A stretch of 64,000 bases of DNA from Eudorina sp. 2006-703-Eu-15 (GCA_003117195.1 BDSI01000163.1:71025-135024), one strand, 5' to 3'; shown: positions 36,126 through 50,871, counted from the stretch's first letter. The notes: generated from the sequence alone by a model not told the origin. Translations and numbers: made by a program.

Positions 36126-36409
36126 TTGACAACTGTATAGCACGGAGCGCTCGTAAGCCATATGGTGCGGTTATTGTGTATGGAAAACGGAATGCAGTGT
36201 TGGTCCCCACACCCACACAGGATGTCTGGAGGCCCAGATAGCTCCCTTGTGGCTGCTCGTATGTATCTAGTCTGCTGTCCGGGCATCCGGTTCAATCAAG
36301 GTTGGCGTTGATGCTTGGTCGTCAGTCTCATAGGCGTCGTATCTAAGCGAACACTGTTTCCGCTCTTTCTCCGTACTGCTTTCCAGCGCGGGGGCGTCTT
36401 TGGTGTGTG

Positions 36410-36465
36410 TATTATTTTTTTTGGTAAGGATGTTAGAGCGGACCCCGCGGGTCAACGGTGATCCC
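36410..36465. repeat. Solo end of the terminal-inverted-repeat family
   Basis: TTTTTTTTGGTAAGGATGTT, then GCGGACCCCGCGGGTCAACG, then GTGA. It matches the right end of the element at 32233-33363. Confidence 0.7.
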
Positions 36466-36589
36466 CTCACCATACACTGTGTAGGGTGAGGCATGCGACC
36501 CCACCGGGGCTCACTGGGGTCTCGTGTCCACCAGTGCCACGTGTGGTCGGCGGTGCAGCTCGATTGTTTGGTCGTCATCGCGGGACAGT

Positions 36590-36905
36590 TCGTTTTACTC
36601 TTGGGACATTTCTTGGGACGGCCCTGCTGCCTTGCTTTGAAAACAAGTAGGGGGTCGGCTTCCTTGAAGCCGGAAAAAGGGCGGGGTCCCCTACAATCCG
36701 TACAGGCCGCTTGCTTTGCAACGGAAACTCTGTTACCACGCAAGGGTGTGAGAGTGTGAAAGGGTGCCATTGAGGGTGTCGTTGATGTTGAAGGCGGATC
36801 GGCGTGCATAGATTGAGCAAGCTCAAGCAGGTAGGGCAGCCCCGAAACCAACCTGCAGTACGCGCCGCCAACGGCGGTCACCGCATCGGCATTATCATCG
36901 TAACG
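36590..36905 (-). repeat. Interspersed repeat, copy 2
   Basis: Minus-strand counterpart of 16022-16330, with the same order of TGCGGTGACCGCCG, TCTATGCACGCCGATC and AAGCAAGCGGCCTGTACGG. Confidence 0.8.
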
Positions 36906-36997
36906 CTAGATAGACGCCGGTGGGTGGGCTTGGGAGTGGGCGACGTCCATAACCTCCACGCAAAGGCATTCGCCTCCATTTTTCGCGGGTTCCACAC

Positions 36998-38110
36998 GTG
37001 CTAAACAACCTTCCGCTCAGCAAGCAGCACCTTGTAACGGGCTGTGAAAGTTTCGCGGACTTCAACGAAGTTGTCAACAACCTGGGTACTGGGACGCCTA
37101 ACTACAATACCATAGTCACTGCCACGGACAGCTTCTGCCGAAAGTATTGCGCCACGAGATTCTTCTGGCGGCAGGCCAAGTCCTTGCGGGGACTCAACCG
37201 CGACCGCAACGAGATTGAGCACCGCAGCGTGCGTGAGAGCGCCGTCGCAATCAGCGAAGCGCTGGACAGCCTGGATGAGCTGGAAGAGCTGAAGCGGTGA
37301 TGCTGGATGCGCTCGCCTCGTTCAGCGCACACAACGCAGAGATGATCGACAAGATTGCCGAGCAGGACGGAGCGCAAGGAGACGGAGGAGATGCTCGCCG
37401 ACCTGCGGAAGCAGCGGCAAGCGCGGAAGCAAGCCCAGCACCAGACGGTGGCGATAGTGCAACAGCATGGCCCGTGGGCCTGGTCAGGCATTAGCCTCAG
37501 TCCGTTGGTTAAGCATGCTGAGCCTGGCGGTCCCTTGTGGGTGTGAGCTCGCTGTCTGGGTGTAGCATGGAAATGTGATACCCCTGGCGGTGCGCACTCT
37601 TTCCAGGCAAGGTAGATCACGGTACCAACGGAATATTGTTACAGTGCAGAGGGGAGGTGGCGGGCAAGGGCAGCCATTGGGTGTTTTGGAGGATAGTTGA
37701 ACTAGACGACGGGAGACGGAGAGCCGTCTCGTTCAACCAGCCCCCAAAAGACCCAATGGCTGCCCTTGGAGAGAGTGAGCCTGATGAAAAGAGGAGACGA
37801 TGGAAGTGCGGGTGAGATGGACGGGGTCGCGACCGATGCAGAGGGAGCAGCGCAGACACCGGGGCAGCCAAACACGGCAGCAATGATGCAGCTGGCTGGC
37901 GCGGGAGGTGTGGGTCCTGGTATGGCACAGGCTTGGCTGGTGCCTGGCAGGGTCTGATTGGGGGTGGCGTACCACAAACAGCGCAGGGTCAACTGTTGCA
38001 GCTGCGTGCACCTGTAAATGCTGCTGGGTCACTAGTGTCGGGTGGCAACAACCGGCCGCAGTTTTCCCTGGATGGCCCTGTCCAGCCTACTGAGTTGGTT
38101 CAGGGCGCTG
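36998..38110 (+). pseudogene. Decayed coding sequence of unknown family
   Basis: 36998-37300 reads CESFADFNEVVNNLGTGTPN, CRKYCATRFFWRQAKSLRGL and a charged helix EALDSLDELEELKR, then stops. Overlapping frames continue with DALASFSAHNAEMIDKIAEQ (about 37312) and, after more frame changes, AQGQLLQLRAPVNAAGSLVS (about 37980). The style is that of one protein broken by frameshifts, possibly element-encoded. I cannot name the family. Confidence 0.35.
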
Positions 38111-38846
38111 CAGTAATTATTCCGCATTATTATCGATCTTCCGCAGGCATTAGTCATCCGGCCCGACTTTGCCGGGGCATACGGTGCACACACCCACGTG
38201 TTGGGTGCATCTACCGTTCTAGGTGGGTGGCCCTGGGGCCCAATCACGACTTCACGGCCCCGCGGCCGGAAAACTGCGCGGCGCCTTGTATCGCGGCCCT
38301 CAATCACCCTCCACTTTGCACACCACGCAAAGCCAAAATTCCCTTGCACCGCCGGCGGGGCTAAATGAAGTACAAGCATACGTACATACATACACACCTG
38401 TACGACAAGAGGTGCGGATGCGTCCCTCCCCCCGTGCCGTACTGTTAGGGGGGCGTAACCCGCTCAGTCGTTTCGTCACTCGCCTCGCCGCCACTGCCGT
38501 ACCATAACAACCAATCGTACTGCGTGTCGTACTGGACGCGTGGCGCCCATACATGCTCTCTGCACCATCGACTCTGCGCGGCAAATACGGCGCCTGGGCC
38601 CCTCGCCAACCTTCTTGACGGTTGCCTTTTCAGCGCTTTGGGGTGGTGTACGGTAATTATTTCTCCACACGCACACGGACGCACGTCCGCCGAAGCAACT
38701 TCCGGGCCCTACGCGCCCCTTGCACCCCCCCCCCCCACACACACATACACACGGCTTGTCTGCGGCAACCTCATCCGCACCCATCAACGAACACGAACAC
38801 GTTCCCGAAGCCCTAAACCCCAAGCCCTGCTTTCGAAAGACATCAT

Positions 38847-38851
38847 TTACA
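38847..38851 (-). terminator. TGTAA poly(A) signal of the acyltransferase gene
   Basis: TTACA on the plus strand, i.e. TGTAA on the minus strand, 217 nt beyond the stop at 39068. Confidence 0.55.
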
Positions 38852-39067
38852 GCACCGTTGTCGCCACACATGGAGGCCGCATCCGACCTTATTGGGCTGA
38901 TCATTTCTCGAAGCACCTCGCCCCCTCCTCACGCACTCACCGCCCGTTCTCCAGACTCGGCCGAGCTGCTTGCTCGCTTCCCAGCGTGCGGCTCCCCGCC
39001 GCTCCGCGGGCGAGCGCATACGCAGTCCTTCACTCCACGCAAAAACCATGATCCGGATCTGGATCCG

Positions 39068-42000
39068 TCAAAACCCAACCGCACGACCCCCGCAAAGCCC
39101 TCGCGCCACCGCCTCCTCTGCCGCCTCCACCAACACCACCTCCATCCCCGCCTCCGTCTCCTCCTCCACCAACACCGCCTCCATCCCCGCCTCCACCCCA
39201 ACCGCCTCCACCTCTACCGCCTCCACCTCTACCGCCTCCGCCACTGTCGCCTGCACCCCGAGAGCCGCCGGCTCCGCCACCGTCCCACCGCCACCACCAC
39301 CATTACCACTGGATCCCCGGGCCCCACCCGCAACCGCCTCGATCTGCTCCTCCAACAGCTGCTGGTGCCGCTCAAACTCCCCCGGCTGCCCCGCCTTGCC
39401 CCACTCAAACACCAGTTCCGCATGTCGCAGCACGGGATGCCGCCCCTGGTAGCGCCGCCACAGCACCGCCAGGGCCGCGTAGAAGCGACTGTGATACTCA
39501 TCCACCACCTCCTGGGGCACCAACACCGCGCCGCCGCCGCCGCCGTTGCTGTCCGACCCATGGGTCTCCGCGCGGCTCGCGGGCTGCTGCTCTGGTGGCG
39601 CCGGGTGCCGCCCGCGCCGCTTGCGTTGCCGTACTGCTACCCGCGCCGCCGACACGCCACTGACAAGTCCCGCTGTACAGTCCCGCGCGGCGTAACCCGC
39701 CGAGGCCGCGCCGTTGTGGGGGAGCTGCTGCTGCTGCGGCGGCGGCTGCGCGGTGACATGGCCCATGGGTCGCGGCGAGGGAGGCGTCCGCGCCGGCAGC
39801 TGTCGGAGGCGGTCCGCCTCCCAGCCGGTCGGCGGCTGGAGCGGCTGGCCGATGACGTAGATGAGGGGGTTTCGGAGCGGCAGGGTGGTGAGCCCCCAAC
39901 GACCCGCCAGAATGAACGGCACCGGGAAGCCCAGTCGCTTGTAGGTCAGCCGCTGCATCTCGGGGGCGGAGATGAGGTTGCTCAGCTGCGGCCGACCCGT
40001 GGGTCAGTGGGAGCACGTGGGCGGGGGTTACAGGGTAGGCAAGAGACCGGGAAGGTGAGGGAACGAAGGATGTAGGTAGTGGTGCGGGTCCGGCTGGGGA
40101 TGGGTGGGGCTGCGCATATCGCTGAGACTGCTGCCGTTAATGTGCGCAAGTGACGAACTGGGATCATCATCATCATCGTCCTGCAGGGCGACCTCCCAGT
40201 CAGGGTTTCCTTGCCACGTCAGCGCTTCCTCCCCCTACTCCCGACACACACACACACGCTTCTCATTAAACACACCGAACCCCGGTGGTGAGTATGTGGG
40301 CCTGGGCGGGTCTGTGTGGGTGTAACATGAAACGCACCCAACCCCCCCTCCCTCCGGGTCCCCACCTGCAGCGTTTCCCCGAGTGCCAGAACCGGCACCA
40401 GCCAGGCCCCCTCCTCCAGAGCGAGCCGCACGAAGCCCTGGTGGCCCGCGTAGATCACCAGCTGGTGCGGCCGCTGCGGCGGACACGGCAGACCCGTGGG
40501 TCGGAGTACGGCAGCCGACGCCGCGTCTTCCGGGCCGGACGCCGCCGCCGCACCGGCCGCCGCGTCGACCGTCCCATGGGCCGCCGCACCTTCCGGGGAC
40601 ACCCCGGCCGCCGCCTCTGGGGCTGTAGCAATCACCACGCCGCTGTTCGGCGCCGCCGCTGCAGCTGCCGCGGCCGCGGCCGCCGGCGACCCACGGGTCG
40701 GGAAGGCCCGGTCCGCATATACTAGCTCCGCCTGCCCCCCGGGGCACAGCAGGACGGCCCCCGTGTCCCGGAGAGCGCGTCGGAAGGTGGCTCGGTTCAC
40801 CTGGAGGGACGAATGGGCGGGCCGGGGGGCGTTGAGGGGATCGGGTTGAGATACGGTGTGCTGCCAATCATCTACTGCCGCCTCCGCCGCGCTCTGCCGC
40901 CCCGCCACCTATACCCCTGCCGCCCCTCCCCCGCCCCGTCACCGCCGCCTCCCCCCCCAAACACACACAGCGGCCCCCGCTCACCTGTCGGAAGCCCGCC
41001 CAGCCCGCGATGTCCCTGAGCCCGGGCAGGTAGTGCACGATGGAGGCCGTCAGCGTCACGATGGTGGTGCCGGGGAAGGCGGACTGGACGCTGGGCATCA
41101 GCGGCACGAAGCCGGCGCCCGTCGGGTACAGCCCGTGAGGGTGGAACCCCAACACGTAGCGCCGAGGGGGGGAGACGGAAGCCGCCGCGGCCGCGGCCGC
41201 GGCCGCGGCGGGCGAGGAGGGCGGCCCCTGCGGCGTCTCCAGCTGTGGCCCCTCCGGCAGCAGCTGCTGCTGCTGCTGGCCGCTCCTCCCCGCCCTCCGT
41301 TCCAGCATGTCCGCGGCCTGGTGGGCGGTCCCCGGGAAGTCCCGAATCACCTCCAGCCGCCCCGCCCACCAGGCCAGACTGCCCTCCACCTCGCGGCTAA
41401 ACCAGCGGCACAGACCCGACCAGCGCCGACAGCCTGGGGGCGTGGTGGGGGTGGGGGTGTTGGGTCGGGTACACACGAGGAGGAGGCGGGGGTGAGGCCG
41501 GGCGGGGTTGGGTGAGGTCGGGTGGGGTTGGGTGAGGTCGGGTGGGGTTGGGTGAGGTCGGGCGGGGTTGGGTGAGGTCGGGCGGGGCGGGGTTTATAAA
41601 ACCCAAACCGGGTGGGGTCGGGTAGAGACGGGTTCAGTGGAATGGAGGAGAGTTGTAGGAAGGAGGAGGAGGAGGAGCGGGAGGAGGAGGAGGAGCAAGA
41701 GGAGGAGCAGGAGGAGCAAGAGGAGGAGCAGGAGGAGTTTGATCCACGACGGGCCGGGTGGGCGTCGTTCCACCGCTATGGGGGGACTCAGACCGGGGCC
41801 CGGCGGGCTCCTTGGGGTGCGGTGGGGTGGGGTGCGGTGGGGTGGGGGAGTCCCAGCTCACCCGAGTGGGCGGGATGGCCGCGAAGCGTGGTTGCAAAGT
41901 ACGGCAACAGTACGGCGACCAGCGCCGCGGCTGCCTGTCCCGGCGGCAGCAACGCGAAGACGGAGGCGACCCAGGCGCAGAAGACGTGGAGGGGCAGGTA

Positions 42001-45000
42001 CATCATACACACGGGGAGGACCAGGCCTGTTGGGGAGGGGGAGGGGGGGAGCGGGGGAGGGACGTTTCGGGGGGGAGGGGGCAACCATGTTGGGAGGGGG
42101 CCCGAGGCCGGGGCAGAAGGATCAGGGCTTGGGTATTTAACAGGAATGAACGGAAGGCGAGGCAGGGCAATGTGAAAGCGGGGCCGCAAGGAGGCCGACA
42201 ACAACGACAGCCCCCACGCGTGGGCATGGGGGAAAGCAGGAGATGGAAAAGGAAGCGGAGGGAGTTGGTTGCGGCAAGTCTCACCCCCGGGGAGCGTTGC
42301 TGTGTTCCCACGGGCCCCGCACCCAGTTCAGGGTCACCCACTCCTCACCACTCCCCACCCACCCACCTGCCGCCCTTGCCACACCCTCCTCACCACTCCC
42401 CACCCGCCCACCTGCCGCCCGGGCAAATGACGCCCGCGGGTGGTGCAGCACCGGCTGCAGCAGCTTGCGAGCGCGGCGGCGGTTCTGGAAGGTCAGGATG
42501 GACACCCCCAGCGTCTAAAGGGGCGTTGAGGGGTCGGGGGGGGGGGGCGGGTGAGGGAACAAGGGGCGAATGCCTTAAATGTGAAGGACACCAGGGGCAG
42601 GTCCCTGTCCCGACACCAGGGGCAGGTCCCTGTCCCGACATCAGGGGCAGGTCCCTGCCCCAACACCAAGGGGGGGCCCGGCGAGTCCCTCCGCCCCCCT
42701 CCAGGTGCCCGCCCGGTCCGTCCCCCCGCCCCTAACCCCTAATGCCCCGCCCCGCCCCTCCTTCCCCGAGCGCCTCTTGTGTCAGCTCACTCAAACAGAC
42801 CCTCCAGGTGCCGGCCCCTACAGCTCCCCGCTCCGCCCCCCCGAACTGGGTCCCCCGGCGGGCCGTCAGGCAGCCACAAGCCTTCTAATCTAGCTAATTA
42901 AGGACAAACGAACGCTCTAGTCTAGCTAATTAAGGACAAACGAACGCTCGAATAGTTTCACACCGAATCGTTTCGTTTACGTTTGCGTATCTCGCTTCAA
43001 CCCCTTCGCCACCTTGGCAGATCCCCGGCAACCCGATATCTCCATCCAACCCCTCCTTGCCTTCCTCGCCCTGTCCCTCGCGCTGTCTCTCTCCATCCCC
43101 CCATCCCCCCCCAACCCGATATGCCTACCAATTTCCTACACCCCCAACCCCATTCCCCCCCATCCCGCCCCCTCGCCCCGAAACCCACCCACCAGCTGAG
43201 TGGCCATCATGAGCGCCCCCACCGCCAGCGCCCAGCAGCGCAGGCAGTAGCCCACCCCCGCCACCAGCTGCTTGGCCAGCAGCAGCACAGCCACCACGGT
43301 GCTGCTGAACAGCGTCCACCCGATGGCCTGAGAGGGCGAGGTGTGGGGCGAGGTGTGGGGCGAGGTGTGGGGGGAGGTGTGGGGGGAGGTGTGGGGGGAG
43401 GTGTGGGGGAGGTGTGGGGCGAGGTGTGGGGGGAGGTGTGGGGCGAGGTGTGGGGCGAGGTGTGGGGCGAGGTGTGGGGGGAGGTGTGGGGGGAGGTGTG
43501 GGGGGAGGTGTGGGGGGAGGTGTGGGGGGAGGTGTGGGGGGAGGTGTGGGGGAGGTGTGGGGGGAGGTGTGGGGGAGGTGTGGGGCGAGGTGTGGGGGGA
43601 GGTGTGGGGGGAGGTGTGGGGGGAGGTGTGGGGGGAGGTGTGGGGCGAGGTGTGGGGGGAGGTGTGGGGGGAGGTGTGGGGGAGGTGTGGGGGGAGGTGT
43701 GAGGGGAGGTGTGGGGCGAGGTGTGGGGGGAGGTGTGGGGCGAGGTGTGGGGCGAGGTGTGGGGCGAGGTGTGGGGGAGGTGTGGGGGGAGGTGTGGGGG
43801 AGGTGTGGGGGGAGGTGTGGGGGGAGGTGTGGGGGGAGGTGTGGGGGGAGGTGTGGGGCGAGGTGTGGGGGAGGTGTGGGGGGAGGTGTGGGGGAGGTGT
43901 GGGGGGAGGTGTGAGGGGAGGTGTGGGGGGAGGGGGTTAGAGTTCCGCGGGCGGACAGGAGGGGTAGACGTATCCCGGAAGGGGGGAATTTCAAAAAGGG
44001 GGGTGGGGGAGGCATTAGGCGGATACAGGAGGTCGGTGGACACACACCGATACTGCGCTGCTGCTGCTGCTGCCAGAGCAAAGGTCCGGGGAGAAGGGGG
44101 GTGGAGGAGGGGGGCCGCCCGAGGGACGTCAGGGCGGAGAGGTGTCGCATGCGCTGGGTGGGTGTGGACGGCGGAGGAGAGGGCGGGGAGGGGGTCCACG
44201 AGCGGGCGGCATGAGACAAACCCCCGGTCGTGCGGGTCCTCGACCGGCGGGGGGTCACCACCTTATGCCCCGAGGTAAGGCATAGGAGCGGCATAATGCA
44301 TGAAAGCATGAAAGCCGCCGGAAGGCAGGTAGGCTTCCTGGCCCCCCCCTTTTGCGCAGTTTGAATGTGTCTGCCGATTTCCTTTACCCCCTCGGCCCCA
44401 CCAGGAGGAAGGAAACAGGGAAGAGAAGCCCCCCTGCGCAGGTCCCCTCGGCAAAGGCACACGGCAGCGCGGGTTGAGCCCTCCCTCCCTGTCTCCCTGC
44501 CTCGCGGCGATTTTCCACTTCTTGTTTGCGCGGGAGGGGACTGCGGCCCCTCGCGCCCTCTCCTTCGCCCGCTCCGACGGGGTTTCCGACGGGGCTAGGG
44601 TTAGCCGCCTTTGGCCAGCGTCAGGCCGGGTCGGATGTGTAACAACACACACAATCACACACACACACAATCACACACTCTCTCTCTACTACACCAACCA
44701 CCTTGTCGAGCTGGGCTTCTTCCAACACACGTACACACACACACATGGGTTCGGGCGGGCGGGTTTCATTCCTAAACACACACTGTGTATCGCTTCTCGT
44801 GGCCCAGTTTTCTTTTACACACACACACAAACACACATACAACCCGACCGACCGGGCTTGTCATTGAACACCCCGACCGACCGACCGACCGACCGACCTG
44901 TGTCGCCACGAACACGGAGCCCCCCCGGAAGGGCTGAAAGAAGCGCCACGGGGCCGCCACATCCTCCTCCTCCTCCTCCCCCTTGTCCTCCTTCTCCTCC

Positions 45001-45919
45001 TCTTCCTCCAGCGCGCCCTGCTGCGGCCCTCTCCCCCCACTGCCGCTGTGCATGGCCCCGGCCGCCGCCGTGGCCGCCGCCGCCGCTGCGCTGGCGCCCC
45101 CGCGGAGCACCGCCGCCCCCGCGCTGCCGGCCGCCCCCGCGCAGTGGCACAGGTGGCCGCCCAGGCCGTGCGTGCTGCTTGCCCCGATGAGGATGCAGGC
45201 CAGGGCCAGGCTGCAGTACATGACCCTGTTGTTGTAGGGTCGTGGTCGTGGTAAGGTGTGGTAGGTTCGTTATAACAATGTTCTTGTAGTGGTCCAGTGT
45301 TCATTCCGATAAGATATATTGGAGGCAGGGTGTGCAGAAGAGGAGAAGAGGACGCGGGTATGGACGGGGACGCAGTCAGGGCGGAGGGGGCGCACGGCGG
45401 TGGTGACGCCAGTATGCGCGAGGGAAAGCCCGGGGGGCTGACAGACGGGGTGGGATCAGCGGGAGGCCGTGAAACACACACAGGCCCGAGGCGGGAGGCC
45501 AGGGAGGGTGAAGCGGGCCGTATCAGGGTGGCGGTGTTCGTCAAACAGCAGCACCACCGCCCCGGCCCCCACCCGGCTCCCGCCCGGCACCAGCTCCCCG
45601 CCAGCGTATGCCCCTCTCCAAATCCCACCGATACCGGTACCGGTACCGATTCCAAGCCGGCAAACCCGATCTCCCCGAATGTACCTACACCACGTAACTG
45701 CACCGCAACACTTCCCTGCACCGCTATCCCCGGATTCCGTCCCCACCCCTGGACCCACCCCTGGACCCCCCCCTGGACCCCCCCCTGGACCCACCCCTGG
45801 ACCCACCCCGATGCCGTGTCCGGCAGGTGTTCGAGCGCCAACAGCAGCACACATCCGGTCAGCGACAGGGCCATCCCCATCAAACAGACCAACAGGCTAG
45901 CCAGGGGACCTTCAAGCAG
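39068..45919 (-). CDS. Type-2 diacylglycerol acyltransferase (DGAT2 family)
   Basis: Exons in minus order: 45919-45807, 45225-44898, 43327-43193, 42514-42412, 42026-41862, 41433-40985, 40800-40366 and 39985-39068. All have GT/AG ends and phases close to 881 residues, but the first exon starts at an acceptor, so more lies upstream. DGAT2 enzymes acylate diacylglycerol to triacylglycerol at the ER and lipid-droplet surface. Signatures: the active-site motif FHPHGLYPTGAGF with SVQSAFPGTT (exon 6), LLCPGGQAELVYADRAF and GHQGFVRLALEEGAWLVPVL (exon 7), and LGFPVPFILAGRWGLTTLP with EVVDEYHSRFYAALAVLW (exon 8). The N-terminal exons encode at least five hydrophobic segments (e.g. LLVCLMGMALSLTGCVLLLA; STVVAVLLLAKQLVAGVGY; YLPLHVFCAWVASVFALL), more than the usual one or two. 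A Val-Glu-Ala repeat tail follows the catalytic domain. Which DGTT isoform this is I cannot say. Confidence 0.86.
41500..41590. repeat. 20-bp intronic tandem repeat (GGTCGGGTGGGGTTGGGTGA)
   Basis: Four to five units in an intron of the acyltransferase gene, differing by T/C in GGT(C)GGG(C/T)GGGG. Confidence 0.85.
43336..43932. repeat. 12-bp G-rich minisatellite (GAGGTGTGGGGG)n
   Basis: About 600 nt of GAGGTGTGGGG(G/C) variants of 11-12 bp in an acyltransferase intron. All G runs are on the plus strand, so C runs fall in the pre-mRNA sense of the gene. Produces long false Gly-Val-Trp and Thr-Pro-Pro frames. Confidence 0.95.
45741..45810. repeat. (CCCCTGGACCCA)n repeat at an exon edge
   Basis: About six 12-nt units lie immediately past the donor at 45806, inside the acyltransferase intron. 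Confidence 0.85.
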
Positions 45920-46287
45920 CTGCGAGAGAGAGGGGCGGGGCGGTGGGTGGGTACGTGAGAGGGGTAGAGGCAGGTGGTGTTGGCGGGAAGCCTGAGGGAG
46001 ACAAGGTGGAGGGGGTCGGCGGGACCTCCACACGGTGCAAACCCCACGGGGCAGGGGGCCTCGGGTGGTGCTGAGAAACAACCGCAAGGGTTAGGGTGGG
46101 GCTGTTGAGCCAGGGATGAGGTCGTCGAGGAGGCGAAGCGCGCCGAGTGAAAAGATGCGGTGTGTCAACGCGGGACAGCTTGACAGGACGTCGTGCGGGC
46201 ATCCTGGCGGGGAGGGAGGTAATCGACGGCCCAGACCAGCTCGGGGTTACAGGGGGTGTGACCCCCTGTGGTCTCGTCGCCTCCTAC

Positions 46288-47125
46288 CTGTTTTCGCGGT
46301 CGCATGTCCCGCGGGCCCTCCCGCCCCTCGGCTGCTCGATCCTCCAGAGGGCTGAAGCTCCGCGCCTGGTGTTGCCCCGGCCCCTGCTCCAGATGCTCCG
46401 ACTGCTCGTGCTGAGCTTGCTGCCCACATTTTTTTATTTCCCCCTTTGTTTGGGAGGCAGCTTTGCGGGCAAGGCGGTCGCCCTGATGAGGGCCGCTGGC
46501 GTAGCTGACACCCTCGAACACGAGCAAAGCCTTGAGCATGAACAGCTCACCCCACAGCCCCGAAACCGCCGCTGCGCCTGACGCCGCATCCAAATGTGTG
46601 AGAGGGATGAGAGGCTTGCTGAGACCAAGGAAGCCGAGAAGGGCCCTTCGAACGCCATCCGCGGCATGGCTGTGACTGTCCGCGGCGAGCATCGATAAGT
46701 ATACCGGAAGCGTGATGCCGGCAGAAAGCGTCCAGAGGGCCTGTAATTCAATAGTAATGCAATACGCAGAAGTCTGCGTGTAGGCGCTGTCAAAACCGTT
46801 ACGCAAGAGGCATTGGCGCGCAACACCCAAGGGCAACGTGAACCAGCGCAGCCCGATGCCCGCCAGAATGCATGGTAATCTATGGAGCTTGCATCGATAA
46901 ACTCACCCAAGCAAAGACCTGGAAGACAGCGTGACGATGGCCACCCATAAGCGGAAAAAGCAATAACGACCGGAGCCGTGTCAACCTTTGCCCTTTCGCC
47001 CAGTCATGTCGATTTCTATACAAGTGCATTGCATAAGTGAGGCATAAGCACAAATGAAGTGTAGAGGCCACAGGCCGAGAAGCTGCGTTAGCGGCCCGAA
47101 CGATAGCGTCACTGAGTGCTTCCAT
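46288..47125 (-). CDS. Probable 5' exon(s) of the acyltransferase gene, or a separate membrane protein
   Basis: On the minus strand an open stretch reads LPCILAGIGLRWFTLPLGVA, ITIELQALWTLSAGITLPVY, ALLGFLGLSKPLIPLTHLDA and GELFMLKALLVFEGVSYASG. It becomes hydrophilic and ends REGPRDMRPRKQ at a GTAGGA donor (46287). That donor is phase 0, exactly what the acceptor at 45919 needs, so joining it to the acyltransferase is attractive. Further 5', 47125-46911 encodes MEALSDAIVRAANAASRPVA...LLLFPLMGGHRHAVFQVFAW. The link between these two blocks is not resolved: the possible introns there would be under 70 nt and mostly out of phase. Confidence 0.45.
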
Positions 47126-47437
47126 CGTGGATAACAGGCTTGCGAATCATGCCGTCAATGTTCTGCAATTCACAGAGTACAGGAGCTCCCATGCCCTAAA
47201 ACGCTGTCAACGATTCTGACGACAACATGTCGTACAACTGCCTCAACCTGGATATCTTCCAGATTCCAAGACAATGCTGAGATGAAACGTTTTAATGCGT
47301 CAAGTGAAAGGCGCCACCAGAGAACCTGGTGCGTGCATGCAGGGATTAACAAATAGCTTGCCTGAAGTCCGATAGTTGACCGTTGTTTTTGGCAACAAGA
47401 GGTGTGCGGTATCTACACGCCGTGGACACTCATCCAG
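47126..47437. promoter_or_regulatory. Divergent promoter between the membrane/acyltransferase gene and the adenylate kinase gene
   Basis: About 310 bp of AT-richer sequence separate MEALSD (minus, 47125) from the kinase ATG (47438). A minus-strand open frame at 47352-47170 (MLIPACTHQVLWWRLSLDAL) could be an upstream exon, in which case the shared region shrinks to under 90 bp. No TATA box was recognised. Confidence 0.4.
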
Positions 47438-50038
<2,601 letters not shown>

Positions 50039-50871
50039 GCGGCTTGTGCAGCGGACGAATCGCCAGGGGACGCGAAGGGGTGACCATCCAGCCACCCTGG
50101 AACTGCGTCGTGGGGCGGCAGGGGGATGGCCGGAACAACATGGCCATAACAGCAGCCCATGGGTGCGACGTGGCACCTGTGTCCGGATGGCATCACTCAA
50201 ATTGAGACGCGAGCTGGGAAGCCGGTGACAAGATTTGCGGCGGTGGTAGACGGCCACCTGAGGGGGGCGTGCGTGTGCGTTTCGCGAGCACGCACCCGCC
50301 CGATGTGGGTGTGTTTGGATAGGAGTGTGTTTAGAAATGCAACCCGCCCAGGTGTGTATGTTTATGTGTGGGTGTAGGTGTAGGTGTAGGTGCTGGAGGG
50401 GGTCCGCGAGTGCGGAACCGGTGGCTGGGTCCGCGATCAGCTAGGCGGTGGGTCATCGTCGCATCTTTCAGCGCGCGTGCATCCTCATCGGATTTCATCG
50501 CATCTGCCATCGCAACAGCGGGTGTGTGTCTGTGCGTGTGTGTGCGGCCTCGGCGCGATGCTGTGAGCCACCCAGCAGGTTGGAGCCAGGCGGCCCGCCA
50601 CCCGCCATCGCACCGGCAGCCGCAGCAGCAGCAGCAGCCGCAGCAGCAGGTGCCGCAGGTGGCCCCGCGGGATGTGAGGAACGTGCAAGCCATGTTTTAG
50701 GACGTCAGCGGGGCACTCCGCTGCCGTTCCGAACGCAAACTTCCTCGAAGGCGAACTTTCTCGAAGGCGACCCTCGAACGCATTCGAAAATTTAATTCAC
50801 CATGCAGCACTGCATCGCTCCGTGCCAGCGAAAGCACGTGGGGACGCCCGGTCGGGACTCAGGGTCCACCT

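Larger units (their letters stand above)
34543..38846. other. Repeat-rich intergenic region
   Basis: Holds the GAGGT and TGCC arrays, the tRNA-like fragment at 36062-36125, a solo element end at 36410-36465, interspersed repeat copy 2 and decayed coding sequence at 36998-38110. 35170-35990 and 38110-38700 show nothing recognisable. Confidence 0.5.

Noticed and set aside
43125..44462. Pro/Thr/His-rich minus-strand open frames and Gly-Val-Trp plus-strand frames
   Set aside because: Translation of the intronic G-rich minisatellite; the real acyltransferase exon at 43193-43327 uses another frame.
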